Origin: Chloroflexota bacterium
GTDB taxonomy: Bacteria; Chloroflexota; Dehalococcoidia; Lucifugimonadales; UBA3495
DNA length: 38,600 nt
Assembly: GCA_022566155.1 (NCBI GenBank)
Contig: JADFJS010000002.1
Span: 1-38,600 of the forward strand
Reading direction: 5' to 3'
Position 1 is the stretch's first letter. Every line of letters begins with the position of its first letter. The notes under the pieces are model-generated. The model searched no databases. It had not been told where the DNA came from and saw only the letters and a program-made list of their open reading frames with translations. Shown here in pieces: positions 17,359-26,428 of this stretch. The translations under genes were made by a program, and so were the position numbers.

Positions 17359-18285
17359 TTGGATAAGGACGATCGACCCATCAGGGTAATGGCGCCCGCT
17401 ACCACGGCCAACCTGGGCCCGGGCTTCGACTGCCTGGGGCTCGCCCTGGACCTGTGGAACCAGTTAGACGTGCTACCCGGCGATCCCGGCGACGGCCCAG
17501 TGGTCGAGATAATCGGGGAAGGCGCCGATGAGCTGAGTACCGGCCAGGATAATCTGGTGTATCGGTCCATGGCTTTCCTGTTTAATGAGGCGGACCGGGA
17601 GCCACCCCCGATGAAGCTGCGATGCCACAACCAGATTCCCCTGGAGCGCGGCTTGGGTAGCAGCGCCGCCGCCATCGCCAGTGGTTTGGTGGCGGCCAAC
17701 GCGCTGTGCGGACACGCTTTCACCCCCAATGACCTGCTGGAGATGGCCGCCACCATAGAGGGGCACCCCGACAATGTGGCAGCCGCCGTGTTGGGCGGCC
17801 TGCAACTAGTGCTCGCCGAAGACCAGAAGATCTACACTGCTTCCATAAATGTGCCTCCGGAGCTTTATGCCGTCCTATTCATACCCGAGTTGCGCATCGC
17901 CACTTCCGATGCAAGAGCGGTTCTGCCCCAGTCGGTGAGCCGCGCCGACGCGTTGTATAATATGAGCCGCACCGCCTTGCTGGTAGCTGGAATGGCTGGC
18001 AACCACCCTGAATATCTATCGGTGGCGACTCAAGACCGGATGCACCAGCCATACCGCCTGCAATTGTTCCCGGCCATGAAACTGCTCTTCAAGGCGGCCC
18101 TAGATGCCGGCGCGCTGGGAGTGTTTCTCTCGGGCAGCGGTTCCACGGTGCTGGCCCTGACCCGGGGACGGGAGATGACCGTGGCCTACGAGATGGCCGA
18201 GGCGGCTCGTCAGGCGAGCGTACCCGGCCGATTGCAGATCACCCAACCAACCCTCCAGGGTGCCCACGAAGTGGCTATTGAGTAG
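17359..18285 (+). CDS. thrB: Homoserine kinase
   Basis: 'RVMAPATTANLGPGFDCLGLALDLWN' and 'PLERGLGSSAAAIASGLVAAN' GHMP kinase motifs; TTG start; followed by lysC. Confidence 0.93.
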   Translation: MDKDDRPIRVMAPATTANLGPGFDCLGLALDLWNQLDVLPGDPGDGPVVEIIGEGADELSTGQDNLVYRSMAFLFNEADREPPPMKLRCHNQIPLERGLGSSAAAIASGLVAANALCGHAFTPNDLLEMAATIEGHPDNVAAAVLGGLQLVLAEDQKIYTASINVPPELYAVLFIPELRIATSDARAVLPQSVSRADALYNMSRTALLVAGMAGNHPEYLSVATQDRMHQPYRLQLFPAMKLLFKAALDAGALGVFLSGSGSTVLALTRGREMTVAYEMAEAARQASVPGRLQITQPTLQGAHEVAIE

Positions 18286-18327
18286 TGAGTGGACATTGAC
18301 TAGCCAGCGAAGAGGAATTGCCACTAG

Positions 18328-19554
18328 ATGCCTCTGGTAGTGCATAAATACGGCGGAACATCGGTGGCCGACGCCGCCAAGATCCTCAGCGTGGCCCGGG
18401 GGATCGGCAAGGTCAGGGATTCGGGTGTAGAGGTCGTCACCGTGGTGTCGGCCATGGGTAACACCACCGACGACCTGGTGCGGCTGGCGGAGACGATCTC
18501 TCCCGACCCGGACCCCCGGGAAATGGACCTTCTCCTGTCCACGGGCGAACTGGTGGCCTGCACCCTGATGACCATGGCCCTGAGATCCTTAGGCTATGAC
18601 GCGATAAGCCTGAGCGGGTCACAGGCCGGCATCCACACGGATACCGTCTATGGAAAGGCCCGCATCGACCGCATCGATACTGCCAGATTGAAAAAAGAGC
18701 TGGCCAAGGGCCGGGTCATCGTGGTAGCGGGGTTCCAGGGAATCACCGCCGACCAGGACATAACCACCTTGGGCCGGGGAGGGTCCGATACCACCGCTGT
18801 AGCCCTGGCTGCCGCTCTTGGGGCGGAACGATGTGAGATTTACACCGACGTGGAAGGCATATACTCCGCCGATCCAAAATTGGTGCCCGGTGCGCGTAAG
18901 CTGGCGGAAATTGGCTATCGCGAGATGCTGGAATTGGCAAGTTACGGCGCAAAGATGCATCCCCGGTCCATTGAGCTGGGGCGATACTATAATGTACCCA
19001 TCTACGTGTCTTCCAGCTTCAGCGACGCTTCCGGCACTCTAATCCATCAAGGACCGGATGAACAACCCATGGAAAACAGAGTCAAAATTGCCGGGATTAC
19101 CTGTGACACCAATGTGGCCAAGATCACAGTACGATCCGTATCGGACAGGCCTGGTATCGCCGCCGCGCTATTTGAACCCCTGGCCGACGCCGGCATGAGC
19201 GTAGACACGATAGTGCAGAACACCAGCCTGGACCGCACCACCGATATCAGCTTCACCGTCAGCCGCGGGGATCTGCCAGGCGCACTGCGCCAGGTGGAAA
19301 AAGTTTTGGAGACCATTGGCGCCCCGGATGTGGCCAGCGACTCGACTCTGGCCTCGGTGAGCATCATTGGCTCAGGCATGCAGAACACGCCCGGCTATGC
19401 CGCCCGCATGTTTCGTATCCTGGCCGAAGGCAACATCAACATCGACATGATTACGACTTCGGAGATCCGCATCTCCTGCATCGTCAAGGAAGAGCAAGTT
19501 GAAGAGGCGGTGCGTCTGCTGCACCGTGGCTTCGAGTTAGAGGAGGCGCAGTAG
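18328..19554 (+). CDS. lysC: Aspartate kinase
   Basis: 'VVHKYGGTSVADAAKI', 'TTLGRGGSDTTAVALAAALGAERCEIYTDVEGIYSADPKLV', tandem ACT domains. Confidence 0.96.
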   Translation: MPLVVHKYGGTSVADAAKILSVARGIGKVRDSGVEVVTVVSAMGNTTDDLVRLAETISPDPDPREMDLLLSTGELVACTLMTMALRSLGYDAISLSGSQAGIHTDTVYGKARIDRIDTARLKKELAKGRVIVVAGFQGITADQDITTLGRGGSDTTAVALAAALGAERCEIYTDVEGIYSADPKLVPGARKLAEIGYREMLELASYGAKMHPRSIELGRYYNVPIYVSSSFSDASGTLIHQGPDEQPMENRVKIAGITCDTNVAKITVRSVSDRPGIAAALFEPLADAGMSVDTIVQNTSLDRTTDISFTVSRGDLPGALRQVEKVLETIGAPDVASDSTLASVSIIGSGMQNTPGYAARMFRILAEGNINIDMITTSEIRISCIVKEEQVEEAVRLLHRGFELEEAQ

Positions 19555-19560
19555 GGAATC

Positions 19561-20343
19561 TTGCGCCCCGTCTTTCTATCCATCGTAATCCCCACCTACA
19601 ACGAAGAAGCGCTGATCAGCGATACATTAGGGCAGGTGGCGGAATTCTTAAGTAACCGCGAGTACACCTGGGAGGTGGTGGTTGCCGACGACGGCAGCAC
19701 CGACGCCACGGCCCGGTTGGTCGAGGACTTTGCCAAAGACAACCCGCAGGTTCGCCTCCTCGGTCTGAGCCACCACGGCAAGGGCTGGGCCGTGCGGGAA
19801 GGTATGCTGCAAGCATGCGGCCAATACCGCTTCCTTTGTGATGCAGACCTCTCCATGCCCATAGAACAGGTGGAACGGTTCCTCCCTCCCCAGGCCGTTG
19901 GACTGGACCTGGCCATCGGCTCCAGGGAAGTTGCCGGAGCGCGGCGCATCGGCGAGCCGGCCTATAGACACATAATGGGCCGGTTTTACAACGCTCTGGT
20001 ACGCATACTTGTGGTGCCGGGTGTGCGGGATACCCAGTGCGGCTTCAAATGCTTTCGGAGCGATATTGTTCCGAGCCTCTTCCTGCGTCAGACGATGGAG
20101 GGTTTCGCCTTCGACGTCGAGATCTTGTTTCTTGCCCGCAAAGATAAGCTGAGTATCGGGGAGATCGGGATCGACTGGCACTTTCGGCAGGGAAGCAAAG
20201 TACATCCTCTGCGGGATTCGCTCGTCATGACACGTGACCTGCTCATTATCCGCTGGCGTAACTGGCGAGGCCGCTACGATCGAGGCTACCCCGGCAACGC
20301 AATGGAAGAAAACACGCCTGGAAATGACCGGGATGGGGGTTGA
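19561..20343 (+). CDS. GT2-family glycosyltransferase (dolichyl-phosphate glucosyltransferase-like)
   Basis: 'LSIVIPTYNEEALISDTLGQV', 'VVADDGSTDATARLVEDF', 'CDADLSMPIEQVERFLP', 'RDTQCGFKCFR'; TTG start. Confidence 0.88.
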   Translation: MRPVFLSIVIPTYNEEALISDTLGQVAEFLSNREYTWEVVVADDGSTDATARLVEDFAKDNPQVRLLGLSHHGKGWAVREGMLQACGQYRFLCDADLSMPIEQVERFLPPQAVGLDLAIGSREVAGARRIGEPAYRHIMGRFYNALVRILVVPGVRDTQCGFKCFRSDIVPSLFLRQTMEGFAFDVEILFLARKDKLSIGEIGIDWHFRQGSKVHPLRDSLVMTRDLLIIRWRNWRGRYDRGYPGNAMEENTPGNDRDGG

Positions 20344-20593
20344 CCGCCAGTGTGATTTTAGTGTAACTAGATATTGGCGGGTATTATACATAACCAACGA
20401 ACAATGGAGTCGCCGGTAAAGTTACAGGGAGGTGGGGAGTTGATCACCGGCTGCTTGATCCCTGGCCTATAAATCTCGTCCTCTTCGCTCAAACCCAGCG
20501 GTAGAATTGCCTGCACAGGAGCTTGCGCGGTGGTGTGTGGAGGTTCAGGGATGGCGAATGTGGGGCGAACCAAACGCCGCGTTGTTTAGCCCG

Positions 20594-20607
20594 GACCAAT
20601 TTTGGTC
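20594..20607. promoter_or_regulatory. Palindrome GACCAA-TT-TTGGTC, operator-like
   Basis: Perfect 6-bp arms, 2-bp spacer, in the region upstream of the TPR gene. Confidence 0.4.
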
Positions 20608-20687
20608 AAATAAGGGTTAAAGCAATCCCATCGGGAAATGTTAAATTCTCTCAAAAAGTGTGTGCAAAGTCACAGTTGATCAGCGTC

Positions 20688-20701
20688 ATGGTATGTACCA
20701 T
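20688..20701. promoter_or_regulatory. Palindrome ATGGTA-TG-TACCAT, operator-like
   Basis: Perfect 6-bp arms, 2-bp spacer, 52 bp upstream of the start at 20753. Confidence 0.4.
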
Positions 20702-20723
20702 ATACATAACAATAACTAGAGGA

Positions 20724-20741
20724 GGTAAGGCACCCCTTACC
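20724..20741 (+). promoter_or_regulatory. Hairpin between Shine-Dalgarno-like AGGAGG and the start codon of the TPR gene
   Basis: GGTAAGG (20724-20730) CACC CCTTACC (20735-20741); AGAGGAGG at 20718-20725; ATG at 20753. Confidence 0.5.
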
Positions 20742-20752
20742 CTGGAAACACT

Positions 20753-21547
20753 ATGAATATGAATCTAACGAAATCATTGGATCAAAGCAGGCCTACACGG
20801 GAATTAAGTCGAGACGCAATCTCGCTGGCTCTGCAAGGCGAGTGGGAGCGCGCCGCCCAAGTGAACCAGCTTATACTGGATTCGAGCGCCGATGTCGACG
20901 CCATGAACCGCCTGGGCAAGGCTCTGATGGAGCTGATCCGATACGGCGAGGCCAGGGAAGTGCTGGACAAAGTGGTCAGCATTGCCCCGTACAATATTAT
21001 CGCCAAGAAGAACCTCGCCAGGTTAACCCAGTTGGAAAATACACCGTTGACCAGCAGGCAAGTCCGCAAGGCCGGCAGCGCACCTCAGCTATTCATTGAG
21101 GAGAGTGGCAAATCCGGAACGACCCTGCTTCAGAAGGTGTCCACGGGTCAGGTGGTAGCCCGGATCGCCCCCAGTGAGTCTACCGATCTGGTGGTGGAGA
21201 ATAACACCATCAAGGTATATACCCGGGATAACGAGTACCTGGGCCAGATTGAGCCGAAACTAGGCAGGCGGCTCATCAGGCTGATGCTGGGCGGCAACAG
21301 ATACGATTCCGCGATCATTGGCGTCAACAACCAGGGCATCTCAATAATCATCCGCGAAATATTCCGCCACCGCAGCCTGCATAACGTCTGTTCTTTCCCC
21401 ACCCGCACCAAGGAAGAACATCGGGTTTACCTGTCCGAAAGCATGGCCAAGTATATGGCCGGCGATGACCTGGAAGATGATGATGATGATGACGAAGCCG
21501 TCATCGAAGAAGACGAGCTTGAAACCGGCTGGAGCGAGAACGAATAG
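20753..21547 (+). CDS. TPR-containing protein with C-terminal beta domain and poly-Asp tail
   Basis: TPR-like helices ('WERAAQVNQLILDSSADVDAMNRLGKALMELIRYGEAREVLDKVVSIAPYNIIAKKNLARL'), then 'NTIKVYTRDNEYLGQIEPKLGRRLIRLM', tail 'DDLEDDDDDDEAVIEEDELETGWSENE'. Confidence 0.75.
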   Translation: MNMNLTKSLDQSRPTRELSRDAISLALQGEWERAAQVNQLILDSSADVDAMNRLGKALMELIRYGEAREVLDKVVSIAPYNIIAKKNLARLTQLENTPLTSRQVRKAGSAPQLFIEESGKSGTTLLQKVSTGQVVARIAPSESTDLVVENNTIKVYTRDNEYLGQIEPKLGRRLIRLMLGGNRYDSAIIGVNNQGISIIIREIFRHRSLHNVCSFPTRTKEEHRVYLSESMAKYMAGDDLEDDDDDDEAVIEEDELETGWSENE

Positions 21548-21649
21548 AGGCCGGCGGGCCAGGTCAAACGGGTTGCGCCGGGGACTGTATTTGTAGAAAT
21601 CCAACGACCGTGGCAGAAGAAAGCTGCCCCGGCGATGATTTAACGTTAA

Positions 21650-21710
21650 AGCGGACTATAGACTTTTGATTCAGGGACGGGATTTTGCCGTCCCTGATTT
21701 ATTGTCCGCT
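21650..21710. terminator. Bidirectional terminator-like stem-loop between convergent genes
   Basis: TCAGGGACGG (21671-21680) GATTTTG CCGTCCCTGA (21688-21697), followed by TTTATT; outer arms AGCGGAC (21650-21656)/GTCCGCT (21704-21710). Confidence 0.75.
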
Positions 21711-21810
21711 CTCTTGGGCCAAAGCTGCTACAGGCAGTATACATACGGAGATTTGAGCCTACCTTCAAGCTGCCACCCAGTCCGCAAAAGCAGAATACCG
21801 GCTATGTCTC

Positions 21811-24339
21811 CTACTGCGGCCAGTCTAGGATCGTGACTTCACCATCCGAGGTCACGATGGCCCGGTACTGGGTCACTGTGCCGTCGGGCGACACGGCGGT
21901 CATGTTGTACAGAGTGCCCCCGGTGCTGCTGCCGCCCTCGGCGGTTACCACGGTTTGGACCGCCGCCAGGGCCGCTTCCACGATCGCTCCGACCAGGTCG
22001 AGCAGAGCCTGGAAGTCGTCGGCGTGAAAAACGTGGTCCGAGTAGTAGGGGTCCGGGTTGGTGTCGTCGAATACAGCTTCGGGGTCGTCGGGGTCATAGG
22101 CGATCGCGAAGAGATCTTCTCCATCCACGTCGGCGGCCGCCCCTACGCCCACGGCAAAGACCTCGGCGCCGCTGCCGGCCGAGGCGTTGGCGATACTCTG
22201 GCCGGGCATGGATGACCCGTCAACGATCACGATCAAAAGGTTGGGAACCTCAGCGCGGTCCCCCAGGCCGCTGTCAAACTGGGTCCCGGTGACAAAGTTA
22301 AATGCCGACACCAGGTTAGCACCGCCGCCCTGGCTCGGCGCCGGCGCCAGATTCTCATCGATCCCGTCGTGCAATGGGAGGCTGCTGGAGGCGCCGGTGG
22401 TTATCTTCAAGAAGGATGAATGTTCGTCGGCGCCTCCCCAGCGGTATTGGAAAAGCCGTTGGTTGACATTGGACTTGTCGCTCCAGACCTCCACACGTAC
22501 TCGTAGCTTGTCTCCAACCTCCACGTCGATGCTTGACGGATGGGCGAAGGACAGCACTTCATCGTCGAAGTTGGGTGGTGTGGTGGCTGACGCGGTAGTG
22601 AAGACGGTGACAATGCCGCCGCCGTCCTCCACGAGCTGCAATTTCCACCGCCAGCGGTTCTGTGAGTGGCCCGACTCGATCCACTGGGTGAATGCCCACG
22701 TGGCCGCAGAAATCGAACCGGCGGAGCCGAAGGCGGTTGTTTCCCAGAAGTCCGAAACCTCTTCCCACTCACCTTCCACCGAGAAATCGGTCCCTTCGGC
22801 CGGGGTATGGCTGCCTTCGGTTGAAGCGCATCCTTGAACAGTGCCCAATGGATATGGAGAGCCGCCGCCACTATTTGGAAAATAAAGGGTCGCGTTGATG
22901 GGGGCTGGAGAGTGGGAGTCCACGTCGGTCATATCGGCCACGGAGCTGGACTGGCCGCCAAAACGAGTAAGGCCGATCCTTATCCTGCCCTCGGTCGTTT
23001 CCAGGCTAAACCCGTCAACCATCGCGTTGGCCGCTTGCCTGAGCTGGACTAACTGGCAGTCATCGACGCTGCCGCTGTTGTCCAGAAGGAGCACGGTGTC
23101 GGCAAACGCAATGGCCCAGCTGTTGAATCCGACCGGTTCATAGATCAACTGTATCTCGTTGAAGAAGGCCAAACCGGGGTCCGCCTTGGTGGTGGCTTTC
23201 AGCGTCTGGATAAGCTCCTGACCCGCGGCGATGGTGAACAGGGGAACATCGTCGTCCCCGGTCTCCCAGGTCAGCGTGCAACGCTGCAGGCCGGTTATAT
23301 CAGGGGGCTGGGTGCAAGGTGCCGGGACCGACGTTGGATCGGAGGAGCTGATGCCGCTGCTGGAGCCCGCCTGGTAGATGAATCCCGGGGGAAGGATGTC
23401 TACCATCTTGGTCACCGGCAGCGCGTTGGAGGTGACATTCTCAACGCTCACGGTGTAGGTAACTTCGGTCTCCCCCGGGGCCAAGATCCGAATATCTGTT
23501 ACCTTTTTACGCACCAATAGCTCCAGGTTGAAACCGCACTTTGTGCCGCCGTCCCCAACGGTTACCTCGGCGGTATAGGGCGTGTGGACCTCCACGGTGG
23601 AAGCCGGGTCCCCGATCAGGTAGCTCATGGTCACTTTGTTGTAGTAGATCCCGTCGGGCAGAGTCCCGGTCGCCTCGAATGTCAGCGTCTGAATATCCTG
23701 TGGGGCAATGACGATGACCGGTGAGAAATCCCAGGTTAGCTGGTCGGGTTCGTCCCCACAGCGTTGGTCTCCAGCGGCTAGGGAGATGTCCGGATTGCCG
23801 CTAAAATTAAGGACACCATTGAAGAAACCCTCGGTCGTGTTATCGGTGTACTGAAACAGCGGGGGCAGGTAATCGATGAGTTTCTCCAGGGATATCGAGC
23901 TGGTGCCCTGGTTTTTCAAGGTGATAGTGTAGGTGAAGGTGGTAAGGGTATTCAGCGTCGCCTTGTTGGGGGTAACCTCCTTGAAGCCGCTCTGTATCTC
24001 TTGAAAGCTGTAGCCTGGCGAATCGCCGGGCGACGCAGGCAGCTCGGTTGCCGTTAGCGTAATCTGGTCGTCGCAGAATGTGAGGGTTTCCTCGCCGCCG
24101 GGGTTGTCATCAAACCAGGCCAGCCAGCGTTCCGGATCAAGAGCCAGATAGCGTATATATTCACGTACGCCCAAGTCGCAATATTGGCGCTTGAGGATCT
24201 TGGTTTTGACCCGCGAGTCGATAGCGATGGTGCTGGACAAGCTCAAGGCCGCCGTAATGATGGGCACACCAAAGGCCATAAATGCCAGGACCAACAATAT
24301 GGCCACCCCACCTCTCTCGCCGGTCAACAGAGACCTCAT
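21811..24339 (-). CDS. VWA + DUF11-like repeat surface protein with pilin-like N-terminal TM; candidate T4P tip adhesin
   Basis: N-terminus 'GGVAILLVLAFMAFGVPIITAAL'; two DUF11-like segments ('TYTITLKNQGTSSISLEKLIDYLPPLFQY', 'TYTVSVENVTSNALPVTKMVDILPPGFIYQAG'); VWA MIDAS-like 'VLLLDNSGSVDD'. Confidence 0.8.
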   Translation of the reverse strand: MRSLLTGERGGVAILLVLAFMAFGVPIITAALSLSSTIAIDSRVKTKILKRQYCDLGVREYIRYLALDPERWLAWFDDNPGGEETLTFCDDQITLTATELPASPGDSPGYSFQEIQSGFKEVTPNKATLNTLTTFTYTITLKNQGTSSISLEKLIDYLPPLFQYTDNTTEGFFNGVLNFSGNPDISLAAGDQRCGDEPDQLTWDFSPVIVIAPQDIQTLTFEATGTLPDGIYYNKVTMSYLIGDPASTVEVHTPYTAEVTVGDGGTKCGFNLELLVRKKVTDIRILAPGETEVTYTVSVENVTSNALPVTKMVDILPPGFIYQAGSSSGISSSDPTSVPAPCTQPPDITGLQRCTLTWETGDDDVPLFTIAAGQELIQTLKATTKADPGLAFFNEIQLIYEPVGFNSWAIAFADTVLLLDNSGSVDDCQLVQLRQAANAMVDGFSLETTEGRIRIGLTRFGGQSSSVADMTDVDSHSPAPINATLYFPNSGGGSPYPLGTVQGCASTEGSHTPAEGTDFSVEGEWEEVSDFWETTAFGSAGSISAATWAFTQWIESGHSQNRWRWKLQLVEDGGGIVTVFTTASATTPPNFDDEVLSFAHPSSIDVEVGDKLRVRVEVWSDKSNVNQRLFQYRWGGADEHSSFLKITTGASSSLPLHDGIDENLAPAPSQGGGANLVSAFNFVTGTQFDSGLGDRAEVPNLLIVIVDGSSMPGQSIANASAGSGAEVFAVGVGAAADVDGEDLFAIAYDPDDPEAVFDDTNPDPYYSDHVFHADDFQALLDLVGAIVEAALAAVQTVVTAEGGSSTGGTLYNMTAVSPDGTVTQYRAIVTSDGEVTILDWPQ

Positions 24340-24881
24340 CAGTCCAGTTTCCTGATGTGGGTTGTGAGACTGATGCTTTCCGTTGTACCTCGATCGGCAT
24401 CAACCGCCAGGTCGAATTTGAGGTCGTTATTGCAAAGGGAGAAGCCCACGGACCCTGATACAACTTCCCTGGCTACGACGGTTGTTAAACCGTCATAGTC
24501 TCTGTTCAGGGTGTCGCCCGTCACCAGGTAGGTGACTACGTGGGACCCACTGCCGTCGCTCAGAATCAAGGTCACGCTGTTGGCTGGTGAGGTGGGATTA
24601 CAGGAGAGGTTGGTCCCAGCCGGAGGCGGCCCATCCAAGACATTTTCCGCTTTCAGAGCATCGCCGGCGAACCTGCTGCCGGCGTGGCGCAGCTCCATCG
24701 TGGCCACCGCGCCGTCGCGCCAGTACCTCTGAATGCTGTGGACCTGGAATAGCGCGCCGCCAATCATACCCGTGGCCATGGTGAGAAGGCCCACGGCAAT
24801 GACCAACTCTATCAGGGTGAATCCACCACCGCCGGCCAGAGTTGATTTCAAAGCCTTGGCTTTTTCCAGTATTGTCGCCAA
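24339..24881 (-). CDS. Prepilin-type N-terminal cleavage protein (minor pilin, PilW-like)
   Basis: 'GGGGFTLIELVIAVGLLTMATGMIGGALF' class III signal peptide. Confidence 0.85.
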   Translation of the reverse strand: MATILEKAKALKSTLAGGGGFTLIELVIAVGLLTMATGMIGGALFQVHSIQRYWRDGAVATMELRHAGSRFAGDALKAENVLDGPPPAGTNLSCNPTSPANSVTLILSDGSGSHVVTYLVTGDTLNRDYDGLTTVVAREVVSGSVGFSLCNNDLKFDLAVDADRGTTESISLTTHIRKLD

Positions 24882-25124
24882 CTGTTGCTGCTCCGTTGGG
24901 CACGGCGATCAAACTACCGATTACTCAGACATTGCCGGAGTTTCTACTACAGGTGCAATACTGTGCCCATCTGCCGAGTCGTAGCTTGGGAGGTCCCAGA
25001 CCGATCGTGGGAGAGATCGATAGGCCCTGCCGGCTCCGGTATTGCCACCAAACTTTGGTATGTGCAGTGTGCCGTTGGGCGGGATCTGGAACCGGAAATG
25101 CCCGGCAATGCCGTGCCGGAGAGG

Positions 25125-25724
25125 CTAGTTGGCCCTCAGCGTCTCCAATACCAGCACAGCCCGCCCCTCCACGCTGACGGTTACCACCACTCTTTCAACG
25201 GTCCCCTCGTAGCTGTCGGAGGCCTGCAACTCCAACGCTACGGCGCAGATGCTATAGCCGGTGGAGGAACCGCAGGCATTCGCCTCGGCGAGAGTATCGT
25301 ACGCCACGGGCTGGGACTCAGCGGGCTTGTAGGCCTGATTGAATACGGACTCCATCTGGTTGCGGGCGAGGCGCTCGGCGATTGAATGGTCTTCCACTAA
25401 ACTGGCCGAAATGTGGGCCGTGCGGACGCCCAGCACCACGGCCGTACCCACCGCTCCGAAAATAGTTATCGCCAGGACAACCTCTATCAACATCTGGCCC
25501 GAGGAATCCCGGGCCAGCCTCCAGGGTTCCAGCCAGAACCCCCGGCCCATCCGCCGCAGGAAGGCTAGTGCACGTGCTGAGCCAGTTGTTGCGATCCATT
25601 TAAAAGCTGGAAATAACATTTTTGCTAGGTTCTTCCTGGTGCCGGCTCTTGCCCATCTTCTAAAGCCTAGGAACAGCAACGCCCGGCATTTGCTGCATAG
25701 TGCTGCCGGGCATTGCTGTCCCAC
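25125..25724 (-). CDS. Minor pilin-like protein with atypical prepilin motif; true start likely downstream of 25724
   Basis: 'DSSGQMLIEVVLAITIFGAVGTAVVLGVRTAHIS' pilin-like helix; the extreme N-terminus overlaps a strong stem-loop. Confidence 0.7.
   Translation of the reverse strand: MGQQCPAALCSKCRALLFLGFRRWARAGTRKNLAKMLFPAFKWIATTGSARALAFLRRMGRGFWLEPWRLARDSSGQMLIEVVLAITIFGAVGTAVVLGVRTAHISASLVEDHSIAERLARNQMESVFNQAYKPAESQPVAYDTLAEANACGSSTGYSICAVALELQASDSYEGTVERVVVTVSVEGRAVLVLETLRAN
25673..25719. promoter_or_regulatory. Strong intercistronic stem-loop between major pilin and minor pilin genes
   Basis: ACAGCAA-c-GCCCGGCA (25673-25688) / TGCCGGGC-a-TTGCTGT (25704-25719): 7 + 8 bp perfect arms with one mismatch. 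Confidence 0.65.
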
Positions 25725-25780
25725 TAACCTATCATCGATGGATGGCGCCCCACCGCCAGCTTAGAGCCCTTGGGGCACCG

Positions 25781-26158
25781 CTAGCAATCTGTTTGGGCTA
25801 GAAGTTTACCCGTAGTGTCCCAAGTGTAACAGTAGGCGGTGGAGTCGTCCCTGAAGTACTCGGCTATCAGTTGCCCACTGCCGAAGTCGGTGGTATTGGT
25901 GATCGCGGCGGCGGTGCCACCGGCCGTAACTGAGGTCAAATTGTTGTCGGTGATCATGAGATCAATGGCCGCTTGCACGTTATCGAACTCCGACTTCTTG
26001 GCGCCCTCTTCACCGCTTCCGGAGAACTTGATGACCGTGGGGACGATGACCGCGGCCAAGGCCACGATAATTCCCACCACGACGAGCATTTCGATAAGAG
26101 TAAACCCCTTTTGGCTCTTGCCCACCTTCTCTTGGATGTTTTTGAGCATTTTCCGCAT
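25781..26158 (-). CDS. Major type IV pilin-like protein (PilA)
   Basis: 'KSQKGFTLIEMLVVVGIIVALAAVIVPTVIKF' canonical prepilin motif; short pilin with C-terminal Cys pair; SD AGGAGG before the ATG. Confidence 0.88.
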   Translation of the reverse strand: MRKMLKNIQEKVGKSQKGFTLIEMLVVVGIIVALAAVIVPTVIKFSGSGEEGAKKSEFDNVQAAIDLMITDNNLTSVTAGGTAAAITNTTDFGSGQLIAEYFRDDSTAYCYTWDTTGKLLAQTDC

Positions 26159-26428
26159 TTCACTTACCTCCTGTGCGGCTATTGTTCCTGCCTATCGGTC
26201 TATGAAGTGTACCGAAGCATTGCCTAACATTCTAGCAGGATAACGGCGAGATTCTGTGACATTCTACACTGGAAGATTGTGCCTTTCGTCACACTTCGCC
26301 GGGTCTCCTCTCGTATATTGATTCTACCGCGTCCGCTGCACGACGATGCCGGGAAAGTTGGATCTACCAGGCTGCCAAGGCGGCCCTGGTAATTGCCAAG
26401 TAGCGTCAGCCTGGATTATTCAGCTCCC

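Noticed and set aside
22187-22837. 216-aa + strand ORF inside the VWA protein region
   Set aside because: Antisense shadow of the 842-aa - strand VWA/DUF11 gene; Ser/Pro/Thr-rich with no domain pattern.
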